Assembly: GCA_963830565.1 (NCBI GenBank)
Contig: CAWHMO010000010.1
Coordinates: 62,001 to 126,000, forward strand
DNA: 64,000 nucleotides
From: DATFDN01 sp963830565
GTDB lineage: Bacteria; Pseudomonadota; Alphaproteobacteria; Acetobacterales; Acetobacteraceae
Reading direction: 5' to 3'
The notes under the pieces: generated by a model
Database searches by the model: none
What the model saw: the letters and a program-made list of their open reading frames with translations, nothing else
What the model was told of the DNA's origin: nothing
Shown: positions 7,978 to 16,807 of the stretch, piece by piece
Layout of the letters: each line of letters starts with the position of its first letter
Position numbering within the stretch: position 1 is the first letter of the stretch
Position numbers and translations under genes: made by a program

Positions 7978-8606
7978 TGCACCCGCCCGAGCGCAGCCCC
8001 GAGCGCGACGCGGCGATCGAGGCGCTGCTGCCGAACGTGCCGTTCGATGGCTGGACCTCGCGCGCCCTGCGGCAGGCCCTGGCCGCGGCCGGCCTCGACC
8101 CTGAAGACGCCCCGCTGCTGTTTCCCAGCGGCGCGCCGGACATGATCGAGGCGTATTGCGATCTCGCCGACCGGCGCATGGAACAGGAAGCGGCGGCGCT
8201 GGACATGACGCTCATGCGCGTACCAGCGCGCGTGCGTGCGACCATCGCGCTCCGCCTGCACCAGAACCGCCCGCACAAGGAGGCGGTGCGCCGGGCCCTT
8301 GGCGTGCTCGCGCTGCCGGGCAATGCGCGGATGGGCGCGGCCTGCACCGCGCGCACCGTGGATGCGATCTGGCATGCCTCGGGCGACCGCGCGGCCGATT
8401 TCTCGTGGTACACCAAGCGCGCCACCCTCGCCGGGGTCTATGGCGCGACGTTGCTGTTCTGGGTGCGCGATACCAGCGAGGAGGACGTTGAGACGCTCGC
8501 CTTCCTCGACCGCCGCCTTGCCGATGTCGGCCGGATCGGGCGGGTGCGTCGCCGGATCGAAGGCGCCGCCGCGCGCCTCCGTCCGCCCGCGCTGCGAGGC
8601 GCCTGA
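7977..8606 (+). CDS. COQ9 family protein
   Basis: A 209-aa COQ9-family protein, probably a lipid-binding accessory factor for ubiquinone biosynthesis. Helical TetR-like fold with family features PNVPFDGWTSRALRQALAAAG, DRRMEQEAAALDMTLMRVPARVR, and the tryptophan-rich IWHASGDRAADFSWYTKRATLAGVY. This family is alphaproteobacterial/mitochondrial, which supports the taxonomic placement. Coupled to def by TGATG. Confidence 0.9.
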   Translation: MHPPERSPERDAAIEALLPNVPFDGWTSRALRQALAAAGLDPEDAPLLFPSGAPDMIEAYCDLADRRMEQEAAALDMTLMRVPARVRATIALRLHQNRPHKEAVRRALGVLALPGNARMGAACTARTVDAIWHASGDRAADFSWYTKRATLAGVYGATLLFWVRDTSEEDVETLAFLDRRLADVGRIGRVRRRIEGAAARLRPPALRGA

Positions 8607-8609
8607 CCG

Positions 8610-9515
8610 CTACAGGTCGAGCCACCCGCGCATCACCGGCACGCAGTCGCCGGCAACGCTGGCGGTCACGGCGCCTTTGGCGTCCTTGCGGGCGGCGGCG
8701 ATGATCCGACTGGGCCGGCCCATCTCGATCCCCTGCTCGATCTCGTAGGACTGATCCGTGTCCACCTCCGGCCGCAGCGAGGTCAGCAGCGCCGCGAGCG
8801 CGGCATTCGCGGAGCCCGTTGCAGGGTCCTCCGGAATGCCGTCCAGCGGCGCGAACATGCGGCTGCGAAGCCTCGCGGCATCGCCGCCGCGCCGAGCATA
8901 GAGATGCAGGGCGAAGTCGAGCGGCCCGCTGCCGAACCGCGCCCGCGCCGCACGAAGCGCGCCGAGATCGGGCGCGGCGCGCGCGAGCGCATCGACGCTC
9001 ATCACCTCGGCGATCACGAAGGCCGCTCCGACCGAGGCGACCAGCGGCCCATGGACCGCGGTCACAATTTCGCTCGGATCGAGGCCGACGCAGCCCGCGA
9101 CAACATCGGCCGGAATGTCCGCACTGATGGTGAGAGGAATGGGCGCGGCGATGCGCGCTCCGGAGACGCCGTTCATGTGACGCAGCACATCGACGCGCAC
9201 CGGCCCCGCCCCCTCCTCGAAGGTCAGACGATCCGGCGTGCTTGCCGCGCGGCGGGCGAGCACGAACCCGGTGCCGACATTCGGGTGCCCGGCGAAGGGC
9301 AACTCGCTCCGAGGCGTGAAGATGCGCACCCGCGCGTCGTGTCGTGCATCCTCGGGCGGCAATACGAACGTCGTCTCCGACAGATTGAACTCGGCCGCGA
9401 TGGCCTGCATCCGCGCGTCGCTCAGGCCGCGCGCATCCGGGAACACCGCGAGCGGATTGCCGCCGAAACGGCGGTCGGTGAACACGTCCACTGTGACGAA
9501 CTCGTATTCCGGCAT
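8610..9515 (-). CDS. PhzF-family isomerase/epimerase
   Basis: A 301-aa PhzF-like protein. Hallmarks: catalytic Glu in NLSETTFVLP (residue ~45), FAGHPNVGTGFVL, and EDPATGSANAALAALL in the C-terminal half. ATG at 9513-9515 follows GGGGGA. The physiological substrate of most chromosomal PhzF paralogues is unknown and there is no phenazine cluster nearby. Convergent with the COQ9 gene, 3 nt apart. Confidence 0.9.
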   Translation of the reverse strand: MPEYEFVTVDVFTDRRFGGNPLAVFPDARGLSDARMQAIAAEFNLSETTFVLPPEDARHDARVRIFTPRSELPFAGHPNVGTGFVLARRAASTPDRLTFEEGAGPVRVDVLRHMNGVSGARIAAPIPLTISADIPADVVAGCVGLDPSEIVTAVHGPLVASVGAAFVIAEVMSVDALARAAPDLGALRAARARFGSGPLDFALHLYARRGGDAARLRSRMFAPLDGIPEDPATGSANAALAALLTSLRPEVDTDQSYEIEQGIEMGRPSRIIAAARKDAKGAVTASVAGDCVPVMRGWLDL

Positions 9516-9594
9516 GGCGTCCCCCCGCTGGCAAGAAGCTGACACTCTCCGCCCGAGAGCCTATCTTTACCTCAACCCAGGAGGGAGCCCCATC

Positions 9595-11074
9595 ATGCTC
9601 AACCCCACCAGCAAGCTGCCGCTGAAAGACCCGACGCTGTTCCGGCAGGCCAACTGCATCGACGGCAAATGGGTGCAGGCCGACAGCGGCAAGACCCTGA
9701 CGGTCAGCAACCCAGCCACCGGCGAGGCGGTCGGCGAGGTGCCCGCCTTGGGCGCCGAGGAGACGCGGCGGGCGATCGAGGCGGCCTCGCGCGCCTATCC
9801 GAAATGGCGCGCCATGCTGGCCAAGGAGCGCGGGGCGATCCTGCGCAAAATGTCGGACCTGATGATCGCCAACACCGACGACCTCGCGATCATCATGACC
9901 GCCGAACAAGGCAAGCCGCTCGCCGAGAGCAAGGGCGAGATCGCCTACGCGGCGAGCTTCATCGACTGGTTCGCCGAGGAAGGAAAGCGCGTCTACGGCG
10001 ACACCATCCCGCAGAACGCCAAGGGGCGGCGCATCCTGGTGCAGAAGGAGCCGATCGGCGTGTTCGCCGCGATCACGCCCTGGAACTTCCCCGCCGCGAT
10101 GATTACCCGCAAGGCGGGGCCGGGCTGGGCGGCCGGCTGCACCGGCGTGATCCGCCCGGCGAGCCAGACGCCGTTCTCCGCCCTGGCGCTCGCGGTCTTG
10201 GCTGAGCGCGCGGGGATGCCGCCCGGCGTGTGCAACATCATCACCGGCCCTTCCGGCGAGACCGGGCGTGAACTCACCTCCAACCCGACCGTCCGCAAGC
10301 TGTCCTTCACCGGCTCGACCGAGGTCGGCGCCAAGCTGCTCGCCCAGTGCGCGCCGACCATCAAGAAGACCAGCATGGAACTGGGCGGCAACGCGCCCTT
10401 CATCGTGTTCGACGACGCCGATCTCGATGCGGCGGTGCAGGGCGCGATGGCCAGCAAGTACCGCAACACCGGCCAGACCTGCGTCTGCTCCAACCGCATC
10501 CTGGTACAGGACGGCGTGTACGATGCGTTCGCGCAGAAGTTCAAGGCCGCGATCGAGGGAATGAAGGTCGGCAACGGCATGGAACCGGGCGTCGTGCAAG
10601 GCCCGCTCATCAACGCTCGAGGGCGTGGAGAAGGTGGAGGCGCACATCGCCGACGCCACGCAGCGCGGCGCCAAGGTGCTGACGGGCGGCAAGCGTCACA
10701 AGCTAGGCGGCAACTTCTTCGAGCCCACGCTGCTGGCCGAGGTGCCGCCCGATGCGGTGATCTTCCGCGAGGAGACCTTCGGCCCGGTGGCGCCGCTGTT
10801 CCGCTTCAAGACCGAGGAGGAGGCGATCCGCCTCGCCAACGACACCGAGTTCGGCCTGGCGGCGTATTTCTACGCCCGCGACGTCGGCCGGATCTTCCGG
10901 GTGGCGGAGGCGCTGGAGAGTGGGCTGATCGGCATCAACGAGGGCATCATCTCGACCGCCGAGGCGCCGTTCGGCGGCATGAAGTTCTCGGGGCTCGGGC
11001 GCGAGGGATCGAAATACGGGATCGAGGAGTATTTGGAGATCAAATACCTGGCGATCGGCGGGATCGGGACGTAA
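9595..11074 (+). pseudogene. gabD: NAD(P)-dependent succinate-semialdehyde dehydrogenase, split by one frameshift
   Basis: Aldehyde dehydrogenase oxidising succinate semialdehyde to succinate. Frame 1 (from ATG 9595, RBS GGAGGG) gives TPWNFPAAMITRKAGP, FTGSTEVGAKLL, catalytic Glu in MELGGNAPFIVFDDAD and catalytic Cys in NTGQTCVCSNR. It stops being homologous after GPLINAR near 10620. Homology resumes one frame over with VEKVEAHIADATQRGAK through EETFGPVAPLFRFK and the end at 11074. One extra G in GGG at 10621-10623 explains the break: removing it restores PLINARGVEKV, which aligns with E. coli GabD. All catalytic residues are present, so a sequencing error is as likely as a true mutation. Confidence 0.85.
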
Positions 11075-11092
11075 GCCGCAGCCGCTAACGTT

Positions 11093-11213
11093 CCGTCATG
11101 GCCGGGCTTGGCCCGGCCACCTACGTCTGTCGTGGCGGCGAGCAAAGACGTGAGTGCCCGGGCCAACCTCCGGATCAAGTCCGGGGACAATGGCCTACCG
11201 GGCATGACGGTGG
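11093..11213. repeat. REP-like palindromic intergenic element
   Basis: Begins GTCATGGCCGGGCTTGGCCC and ends CCGGGCATGAC, with internal hairpins (GGCCGGGCTTGGCCCGGCC; TCCGGATCAAGTCCGGGGA). The outer ends are inverted copies. It sits between the gabD stop and the tRNA-Leu 3' end. The sequence is related in style, not identity, to the palindromes at 59-62.6 kb. Confidence 0.6.
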
Positions 11214-11216
11214 AAT

Positions 11217-11528
11217 TGGTGCGGACGGCGGGACTTGAACCCGCACTCTCGTTGGAGAAGCAGATTTTCGTACCACTTCGGCTTTCGCCGCCGCCCGCGT
11301 GCGTCCCCTGCGGGCGTTCGTGGTCTGGACTGTCCCTTCGCCCTAGCCCTATCGGCCGTAGGCGCCGCCCGTCCAGTCTCTACACCTTCCCCCGATTGGG
11401 GCTTGGCTCGGGATCGGCACCGGCTCGCGCCGGTCAGCGTTCCCCGACTTTGAGCGGTTCTGCTCCCGGCGTTTCCGCCGGGGCACTCCGATGAAGTCTG
11501 CTGCGTCTACCGATTTCGCCACGTCCGC
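11217..11528 (-). tRNA. tRNA-Leu(UAA) interrupted by a group I intron
   Basis: 5' exon 11494-11528, 3' exon 11217-11268, CCA encoded. The exons join to an 87-nt class II tRNA. The 7-bp acceptor stem pairs GCGGACG with CGTCCGC, the anticodon stem pairs GCAGA with TCTGC, and the joined loop is CUUAAAA, so the anticodon is UAA. The long variable arm and T-arm GGGTTCAAGTCCC are intact. The break lies between U34 and A35, the same site as the cyanobacterial/plastid tRNA-Leu(UAA) intron. The 5' end is only 7 nt after the stop of the upstream dehydrogenase gene, so co-transcription is possible. Confidence 0.93.
11269..11493 (-). ncRNA. Group I (IC3-like) self-splicing intron in tRNA-Leu(UAA), 225 nt
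   Basis: Group I signs: the 5' exon ends in U and the intron ends in G before the 3' exon. P1 forms between exon ACUU and internal guide GGAGU with the diagnostic U-G pair at the splice site and one more C-G pair closing an AUC loop. A strong hairpin CCCGGCG-GAAA-CGCCGGG follows. P-like AUCCCGAGCCAA lies near 11401-11415, R-like GUGUAGAGACUGGACGG near 11366-11387, and S-like GACAGUCCAGACC near 11319-11333. CUGGAC in R pairs with GUCCAG in S as P7. No internal endonuclease ORF. Subclass is judged from size and core wording only. Confidence 0.9.
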
Positions 11529-11535
11529 GTTTCGC

Positions 11536-12447
11536 TCACGCTTGCCCCAGCGTCCGCGCGATGTCCAGCGCCCGTCGCAGCAGCGTCTCGCTGGACTCCG
11601 GCGTGCGAAAGGCGCTGTGGGCCGACAGCGTGACGTTGTCCAGCGTGGTCAGCCGATGGCCGGGCGGAAGCGGCTCCTCGTTGAACACGTCGAGCGCGGC
11701 GTGGCGCAGCCGGCCGGCACGGAGCGCCTCGATCATGGCGTCCTCATCGACCAGCGCGCCGCGCGCGGTGTTCACCAGGATCGCGCCCGGCCGCAGCCGC
11801 GCGAGCCGCTCGGCCGAGAGGAAGCCGCGCGTTTCGTCGCTCAACAGCAGGTGCAGCGACACGACGTCGCTCTGCGCCAGCAGCTCATCGAGCGGCACGA
11901 AGCTCACGCCCGGCGCCGATTTGGGCGTCCAATTCCAGGCCAGCACCCGCATCCCCATCCCGCCCGCGAGCCGCGCCACCTCGGCGCCGATCCCGCCATA
12001 GCCGATGAGGCCGATCGTCTTGCCGGTGAGCTGCGGTCCCTCGGTGCGGACCCAGGCGCCGGCGCGCATGCCGCGGTCCATGCGCGCGATGTCGCGCGCC
12101 GCTGCCCACATCAGCGCGATACTGTGCTCGGCCACCGCAGTATCGCCGTAGCCCTTGATGATGTGGACGGTGATGCCGAGCGCGGCCAGCTCCTCCGGGT
12201 TCATGTAGCTGCGCGCGCCAGTGCCAAGAAAGATGATATGGCGCAGGCCAGGGCAGGCGCGCATCTGCGCGGTGGGCATCTGGCTATGGTCGTCCAGCAC
12301 GAAATCGTAGCCGGAGAGCAGGCCCGGCAGTTCCTCCGGGGTGACGTCGGCCTGCTCGTTTACGTCGACCGGCGGATCGTCGGGCCGGGCGACGCGGCGG
12401 AACACCTCGCCCAGATCGTCGACCGCGTCCATGAAAAGCCCCTTCAT
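11536..12447 (-). CDS. D-2-hydroxyacid dehydrogenase (NAD-dependent)
   Basis: A 303-aa member of the D-isomer 2-hydroxyacid dehydrogenase family (glycerate/phosphoglycerate dehydrogenase-like). Rossmann motif GKTIGLIGYGGIGAEVARLA near residue 140. Catalytic Arg in LVNTARGALVDE, Glu in DVFNEEPLPPGH, and His of LSAHSAF where most members have a longer SPHxA/G motif. The start at MKGLFMDAV (12445-12447) is preferred, with GAGGGCGG upstream; MSHTAARAV 30 nt earlier is possible. Substrate unknown. Confidence 0.88.
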   Translation of the reverse strand: MKGLFMDAVDDLGEVFRRVARPDDPPVDVNEQADVTPEELPGLLSGYDFVLDDHSQMPTAQMRACPGLRHIIFLGTGARSYMNPEELAALGITVHIIKGYGDTAVAEHSIALMWAAARDIARMDRGMRAGAWVRTEGPQLTGKTIGLIGYGGIGAEVARLAGGMGMRVLAWNWTPKSAPGVSFVPLDELLAQSDVVSLHLLLSDETRGFLSAERLARLRPGAILVNTARGALVDEDAMIEALRAGRLRHAALDVFNEEPLPPGHRLTTLDNVTLSAHSAFRTPESSETLLRRALDIARTLGQA

Positions 12448-12548
12448 TCCGACCGCCCTCGCCGCTGTGTGGCTCATCCTGATCGGCCGAGCCGTCCGGG
12501 GCAACGTGGGGCTTTCGAAACGCCCCCTCGATCAGCCACAGTGCGCCC

Positions 12549-14370
12549 ATGCCGCGCGTCCCCGCGCCCTCCCCCGGCCATCCCATCCAAGCGCGCACGT
12601 CTGGCAGCGAGCGGGTTGCGCGCCCGGCGCGGCGCTGGCCAGGGGTGCTGCGCCTGCTTCTGATCGGAGCGATCTGGTCGGCGCTGGGGATTGCCGCCCT
12701 GCTCCTATGGTTCGCACGCGACCTCCCGCGCCCCGAGACGGCGCTGGACCCCGCGCGCCGACCCAGCCTCACTCTTGAGGACTCGGCGGGCCGGATCTTC
12801 GCGAGCTTCGGTGACGTGGTGGGTGAGACGGTGCGGCTGCGCGACCTGCCGCGCTATGTTCCCGCCGCGGCGGTGGCGATCGAGGACCGGCGCTTCTGGC
12901 GCGAGCCGGGTATCGATCCGATCGGCATGGCCCGTGCCGCGTCCATCGACATCCTGCACGGCCGCATCGTCCAGGGCGGGTCCACCATCACCCAGCAGGT
13001 GGCCAAGAACCTGTTCCTGAGCAACACCAGGACGCTTCCGGCGCAAGGTGCAGGAGCTGATGCTGACGGTCTGGCTGGCCCGGCATTTCAGCCGCCAGCA
13101 GGTGCTGGAGATCTGGCTCAACCGCGTCTATTTCGGCTCCGGCGCGTTCGGCATCGACGCCGCCGCCCGGCTCTATTTCGGCGTGCCGGCGCGGCGGCTC
13201 ACGTTATGGCAGACGGCGGTGCTGGTCGGGCTGCCGCGCGCGCCCTCCCGCTTCAACCCGCGCGTCGATCCCGACGCCGCGGCGGCGCGGGCGCGGCAGG
13301 TGCTCGCGGCGATGGTCGCCAACGGCGACATCACCCAGGCACAGTCCGACGATGCCGCCCGCCAGATCCGCTTCCCCGGCGGACGCATGACGGAGGCGGG
13401 CTGGTTCGCCGACTGGGTGGCGGCGCAGGCCGAGGCGGTGCTGCCGCAGGGCGAGGATGCGACCCTGCGCACCACGCTCGATCCCGCGGCCCAGGCGTTG
13501 GCCGAGCAGCATTTGGCAACGATGCTCCAGGGGCCGGGCGCCGCCCATCGCGTGAGCGAGGGCGCCGTGGTGGTACTGGACGCCGCGACGGGCGCCGTAC
13601 GCGCGATGGTGGGCGGGCGTGACTACCGCGAGTCGCCGTTCAATCGCGCGACCCTGGCGCGCCGCCAGCCCGGCTCGGCCTTCAAGCCCTTCGTTTGGCT
13701 CACCGCGTTGGAGCACGGCGTCCGGCCCGACGATCCGGTGCTGGACGCGCCCGTCCGCCTGGGCGGGTGGAGCCCACAGAACTTCGACCGCCGGTTCCTC
13801 GGCGAAATCTCAGTCGAGGAGGCGCTGGCCCAATCAGTCAATACCGTCGCGGTTCGTCTGCTGCTGACGGCGGGCGGAGCGCGGACGGTGGCGGGCGTGG
13901 CGGCGCGGCTCGGCATCGCTGATCGCTTGCCCGACAATGCTTCTCTGGCGCTTGGCACCGGAGAGGTCGGACTGCTGGAACTGACCAGCGCCTATGCGGC
14001 CTTCCTGAACGGCGGCCGCAGAGTAACGCCGTTCGGGATCGCTGCTATCGCCGCCGGCGGGCGGATGGCGGCCGCGCGGATCACGCCGCCGGCCCAGGCA
14101 ATCACGCCGGAGAACGCGCAGGGCATGGCACGGATGCTGCGCGCCGTGGTCGATCGCGGCACCGGCCGTCAGGCCGCTGTCCCCGGCCGGGCGGTTGCGG
14201 GCAAGACCGGGACCACGCAAGATTCTCGGGACGCCTGGTTCATCGGCGGCGTCAACAACCGGATCATCGGTGTCTGGCTAGGCAACGACGGAGACCAACC
14301 GATGCGCGACGTGCTCGGCGGCACGCTGCCCGCTCGGTTGTTCCACGACATTGCCGCCGGACTACGCTGA
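12549..14370 (+). pseudogene. Class A penicillin-binding protein (PBP1A-like), split by one frameshift
   Basis: Bifunctional peptidoglycan synthase, ~606 aa if joined: cytoplasmic tail, one membrane segment (LLLIGAIWSALGIAALLLW), GT51 glycosyltransferase and transpeptidase. GT51 motifs: EDRRFWREPGID (the usual His of EDxxFxxHxG is replaced), GGSTITQQ, EIWLNRVYFGSG and RAPSRFNP. Transpeptidase motifs: SAFK, SVN and KTGTTQD. The frame changes near 13031-13036: one extra base in ACGCTTCCGG breaks the expected RRKVQELM, and the second frame runs to 14370. Every motif is intact, so assembly error is likely for an important cell-wall gene. Confidence 0.87.
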
Positions 14371-14379
14371 AACAGGCCC

Positions 14380-14898
14380 CTATTCCCCTCCGGTCGCCGA
14401 CTGCACCGGCTCGGTCGGATCGCTCTGCTTCACGGCCCCGGCAATTCCACCGTCTTTGCTGGCCGACGCCGCCGCCTCGCCGGGCCCCTGAGAGGCACCC
14501 GATTTCTCGATCGGGGTGGTGTCGGGGGCGTGCGGCAACTGGCCGTTCGGGGTCAGGCTGTCGACCAGTTTCGGAAGCAGGGTGGCTAGCACGGAGACCA
14601 ACCCGGTCTTGGGCAGTCCCATCTTCTCCGCAAGGGCGGAGATCTGCTGCTCGCCAAGCGCCGCGTGGACCTGATCCGGCGTGACCGACTGATTCGGCTT
14701 CTCGTTGCTGATCCAGCTCTGGGCCACATCCCCCAGTCCAGCCTGCTGAAACCGGTTAATCAGGCCGGACAGGCCCTTGGCCTGCGCGCTTTGCCCCTCG
14801 CCCCCGCCCAATGCCGAGAGGAGCATGGGCGCCAACTTGGCGGCCTCGCCCTCCGCGGGGTTGCCGACATCGCTCAGTAGATGATCGAGGAAGCCCAT
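14380..14898 (-). CDS. YidB family protein (DUF937)
   Basis: 172 aa of the YidB/DUF937 family, function poorly known. MGFLDHLLSDVGNP start, GLSGLINRFQQAGLGDVAQSWIS, SVTPDQVHAALGEQQISALAEKMG, then a low-complexity Ser/Gly/Pro tail after residue ~130. RBS GAGGTG. Convergent with the PBP gene, 9 nt apart. Confidence 0.88.
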   Translation of the reverse strand: MGFLDHLLSDVGNPAEGEAAKLAPMLLSALGGGEGQSAQAKGLSGLINRFQQAGLGDVAQSWISNEKPNQSVTPDQVHAALGEQQISALAEKMGLPKTGLVSVLATLLPKLVDSLTPNGQLPHAPDTTPIEKSGASQGPGEAAASASKDGGIAGAVKQSDPTEPVQSATGGE

Positions 14899-14980
14899 AT
14901 CACACCTCGCGGTTTCGTGTTGCCCCCCGGAACGTCCTGTGCAATTCTCACTTTTAGTTGAACAAACCGTGGGGTCGTTG

Positions 14981-15190
14981 ATGTCGAGCGCAGTTCCCGT
15001 CCTGGATCTTGATACGGAGGCAAACGCATTATCCGTTCAGGCAGTGCCGGGCGCAATTTTTCTCCGGCTTAAGCGCGAACGCTTGGACGGTACCGCCCGC
15101 CGCATGTTTGTCGAACTCACGGTGGGAGAGGCGGTGGCACTCCGGCGGGAACTCAACTCGGTCATCGCGGTCTCGGCGGCAACCTCCTGA
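14981..15190 (+). CDS. Small hypothetical protein
   Basis: 69 aa from ATG 14981 (MSSAVPVLDLDTEANALSVQ). Sequence continues GAIFLRLKRERLDGTARRMFVELTVGEAVALRRELNSVI. No recognised domain; short beta-rich then helical pattern without signal or membrane segment. Followed by a hairpin at 15196-15222. Coding is likely from position and composition only. Confidence 0.55.
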   Translation: MSSAVPVLDLDTEANALSVQAVPGAIFLRLKRERLDGTARRMFVELTVGEAVALRRELNSVIAVSAATS

Positions 15191-15195
15191 CCTCC

Positions 15196-15222
15196 GGCCC
15201 TCTCCGGGAAACGGAAAGGGCC
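15196..15222. terminator. Hairpin between convergent genes
   Basis: GGCCCTCTCCG, loop GGAAA, CGGAAAGGGCC: an 11-bp stem with one mismatch, directly after the 69-aa gene and before the end of the convergent DUF2382 gene. No strong U-tract on either side, so termination efficiency is uncertain. Confidence 0.55.
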
Positions 15223-15235
15223 GAATCCGTCAGTA

Positions 15236-16302
15236 TCAGCGGGGCTTCCGGGTCGTCTCGGTGGTTTGCGTTGTCTGAGTCCGGGGAGCCGTCTGCTCCG
15301 TCCGCGTGTCCTCGACTTCGACTTCGGTCTTGCGAACCGTGTCGCGCACCGTCTCGGTCCGCTCCTGGGCGTCCTTGCGCACCACCACTTCCTCGACGAC
15401 GCGGGCGTCCTTCTGGACGACTGCCTCCTCTCCGGTCGCCGTCACCTCGATCGAGCGTTCGCGGAAGGCGTCCGCCGGTACCGTGCCCGCCGGACGGTCG
15501 ACCGGCCGGCGCTCGACCTCCACGCGCTCGTCGCGCAGGGTCACGTCCTGCTCGACCGGACGCTCCAGCACATAGCTCCGCACCCGCACGCCGCCGCGAC
15601 CGACCACGCGCTTGCCGATGCGGATATCCTCCTCGACGATCGGAATGGCTTCCCCCTCTACGCCCGGGGTCGCGGCGGCGGTGGTCCTCGCCATTCCGGC
15701 CTCGGCCGCGAGCGGGCGCGCAACTGGCTGCGGAGCGACGGGAGGAACGGCACCGGTTCCAAGGTCCGTGGTCGTCTCCGTAGTCCCCAGCGTCGACGCG
15801 GTTCCGAGAATCCGTCGTCGCCTCCGTCGTTCTTGCCGTCGGGGCGGTCCCGGTCCAACCGCTTCTGCGCCACTCCTCTTCCTGGGCGTCGAAGTCGAGC
15901 GGGTCGTAGGCCTCAAGGATCTCCACGATACGATCGTGCTGCTCAAACGGCGGCCGGACCACCAGCATGGCATGGCCGCGGCGCAAGCCCTCCGTGTAGC
16001 CGGTCGCATGCTCATCGGGAACGAAGAAGCGCTTGACCGCGCCCCAGAAATCCCTCTTCGTTCCGCTCATAGTCATACGTGGAGGAGCCCGCGTCGGCAT
16101 CGCGGTTCACGATGTCCATATCGGCCGCCGGAATGCCCTCTTCGAGAAGGCGGTCGCGCGCAGCGCGGGCCCGCTCGAAGGTCTCGAACATCGCTACGAT
16201 CTGGTAGCCACGCCCGGATTCCGTCCGGCTCGCCGGATCGGTCGCCAGCGACCTCTCGGTTGTCGATCTCTCGGGCATCATCGGGTCATTCGTGGTTGCC
16301 AT
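15236..16302 (-). pseudogene. DUF2382 (YsnF/AvaK) stress protein with GSP17M-like N-terminus, two frameshifts
   Basis: Read across three frames this is one ~355-aa protein. The N-terminal general-stress-protein-like domain (GYQIVAMFETFERARAARDR) and acidic linker lead into FFVPDEHATGYTEGLRRGHA. A central Thr/Pro-rich linker precedes a C-terminal DUF2382 domain (EGEAIPIVEEDIRIGKRVV, RPVEQDVTLRDERVEVERRP, EEVVVRKDAQERTETVRDTV). ATG 16302 follows GGAGG. One extra base near 16047-16051 (GAGGGAT for GAGGAT) and another near 15800-15830 explain the breaks. DUF2382 proteins are linked to stress tolerance. Confidence 0.75.
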
Positions 16303-16717
16303 CTTCTGCATCCTCCTTGATGTCTGGCGCGGTGACAGGCAGGTGCTCGGTGGTGACCACCTCCCGCCGAAGCCGAACGTCGTGACGCACTGGCCGCGTG
16401 CCCTGAGTGCGGCGGATATGCACCTCCTCCTTGAGGATGAGACGCGTCCGCACCACCAACTCCTCCTCGATGACCGGGACGATCAGGACGCCGTCCAGCT
16501 CGCGCGGCTCGGGCGCGGTCTCGACGACCCGCCCGATCGGAACACGCTCCACCTCGACCGTGTCGCTGCGCAGCAGCCGCTCCACGGTCTCGTTGCGCGT
16601 CTCGACACCAGTACGGACGAGCACTCGGTCGGTCTCGACTTCCCGCGTGCCGATCACCACCCGCTCTTCCAGGACCGGGATGACCATCTCCGTCGCAGGC
16701 TTGTCAGTTTCCGCCAC
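16286..16717 (-). CDS. DUF2382 domain-containing protein
   Basis: 143 aa, essentially one YsnF/AvaK domain: TEMVIPVLEERVVIGTREVE, RNETVERLLRSDTVEVERVP, EEELVVRTRLILKEEVHIRR, then HDVRLRREVVTTEHLPV. GTG 16717 is chosen because homology begins directly after it and it has a purine-rich leader. It overlaps the next DUF2382 gene by 17 nt, so the two are probably one transcript. Highly charged, predicted soluble. Confidence 0.75.
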   Translation of the reverse strand: MAETDKPATEMVIPVLEERVVIGTREVETDRVLVRTGVETRNETVERLLRSDTVEVERVPIGRVVETAPEPRELDGVLIVPVIEEELVVRTRLILKEEVHIRRTQGTRPVRHDVRLRREVVTTEHLPVTAPDIKEDAEDGNHE

Positions 16718-16807
16718 GCGCCGCCCCGATACTCGTGCTACGAGGGTATAATGCGCCAGCCGACCGATCGGTTCCCCGCCGCGCACGCAGGCCGGGCAGA
16801 CTGAGAA

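Noticed and set aside
8212..10692. An 826-codon open frame on the minus strand
   Set aside because: It is antisense to COQ9 and gabD and crosses phzF in another frame. Its Arg/Ala/Gly-rich translation has no domains; a GC-rich shadow.
11093..11213. A terminator for gabD
   Set aside because: The hairpins belong to a longer REP-like palindrome with matching ends and lack a T-tract, so it is listed as a repeat.
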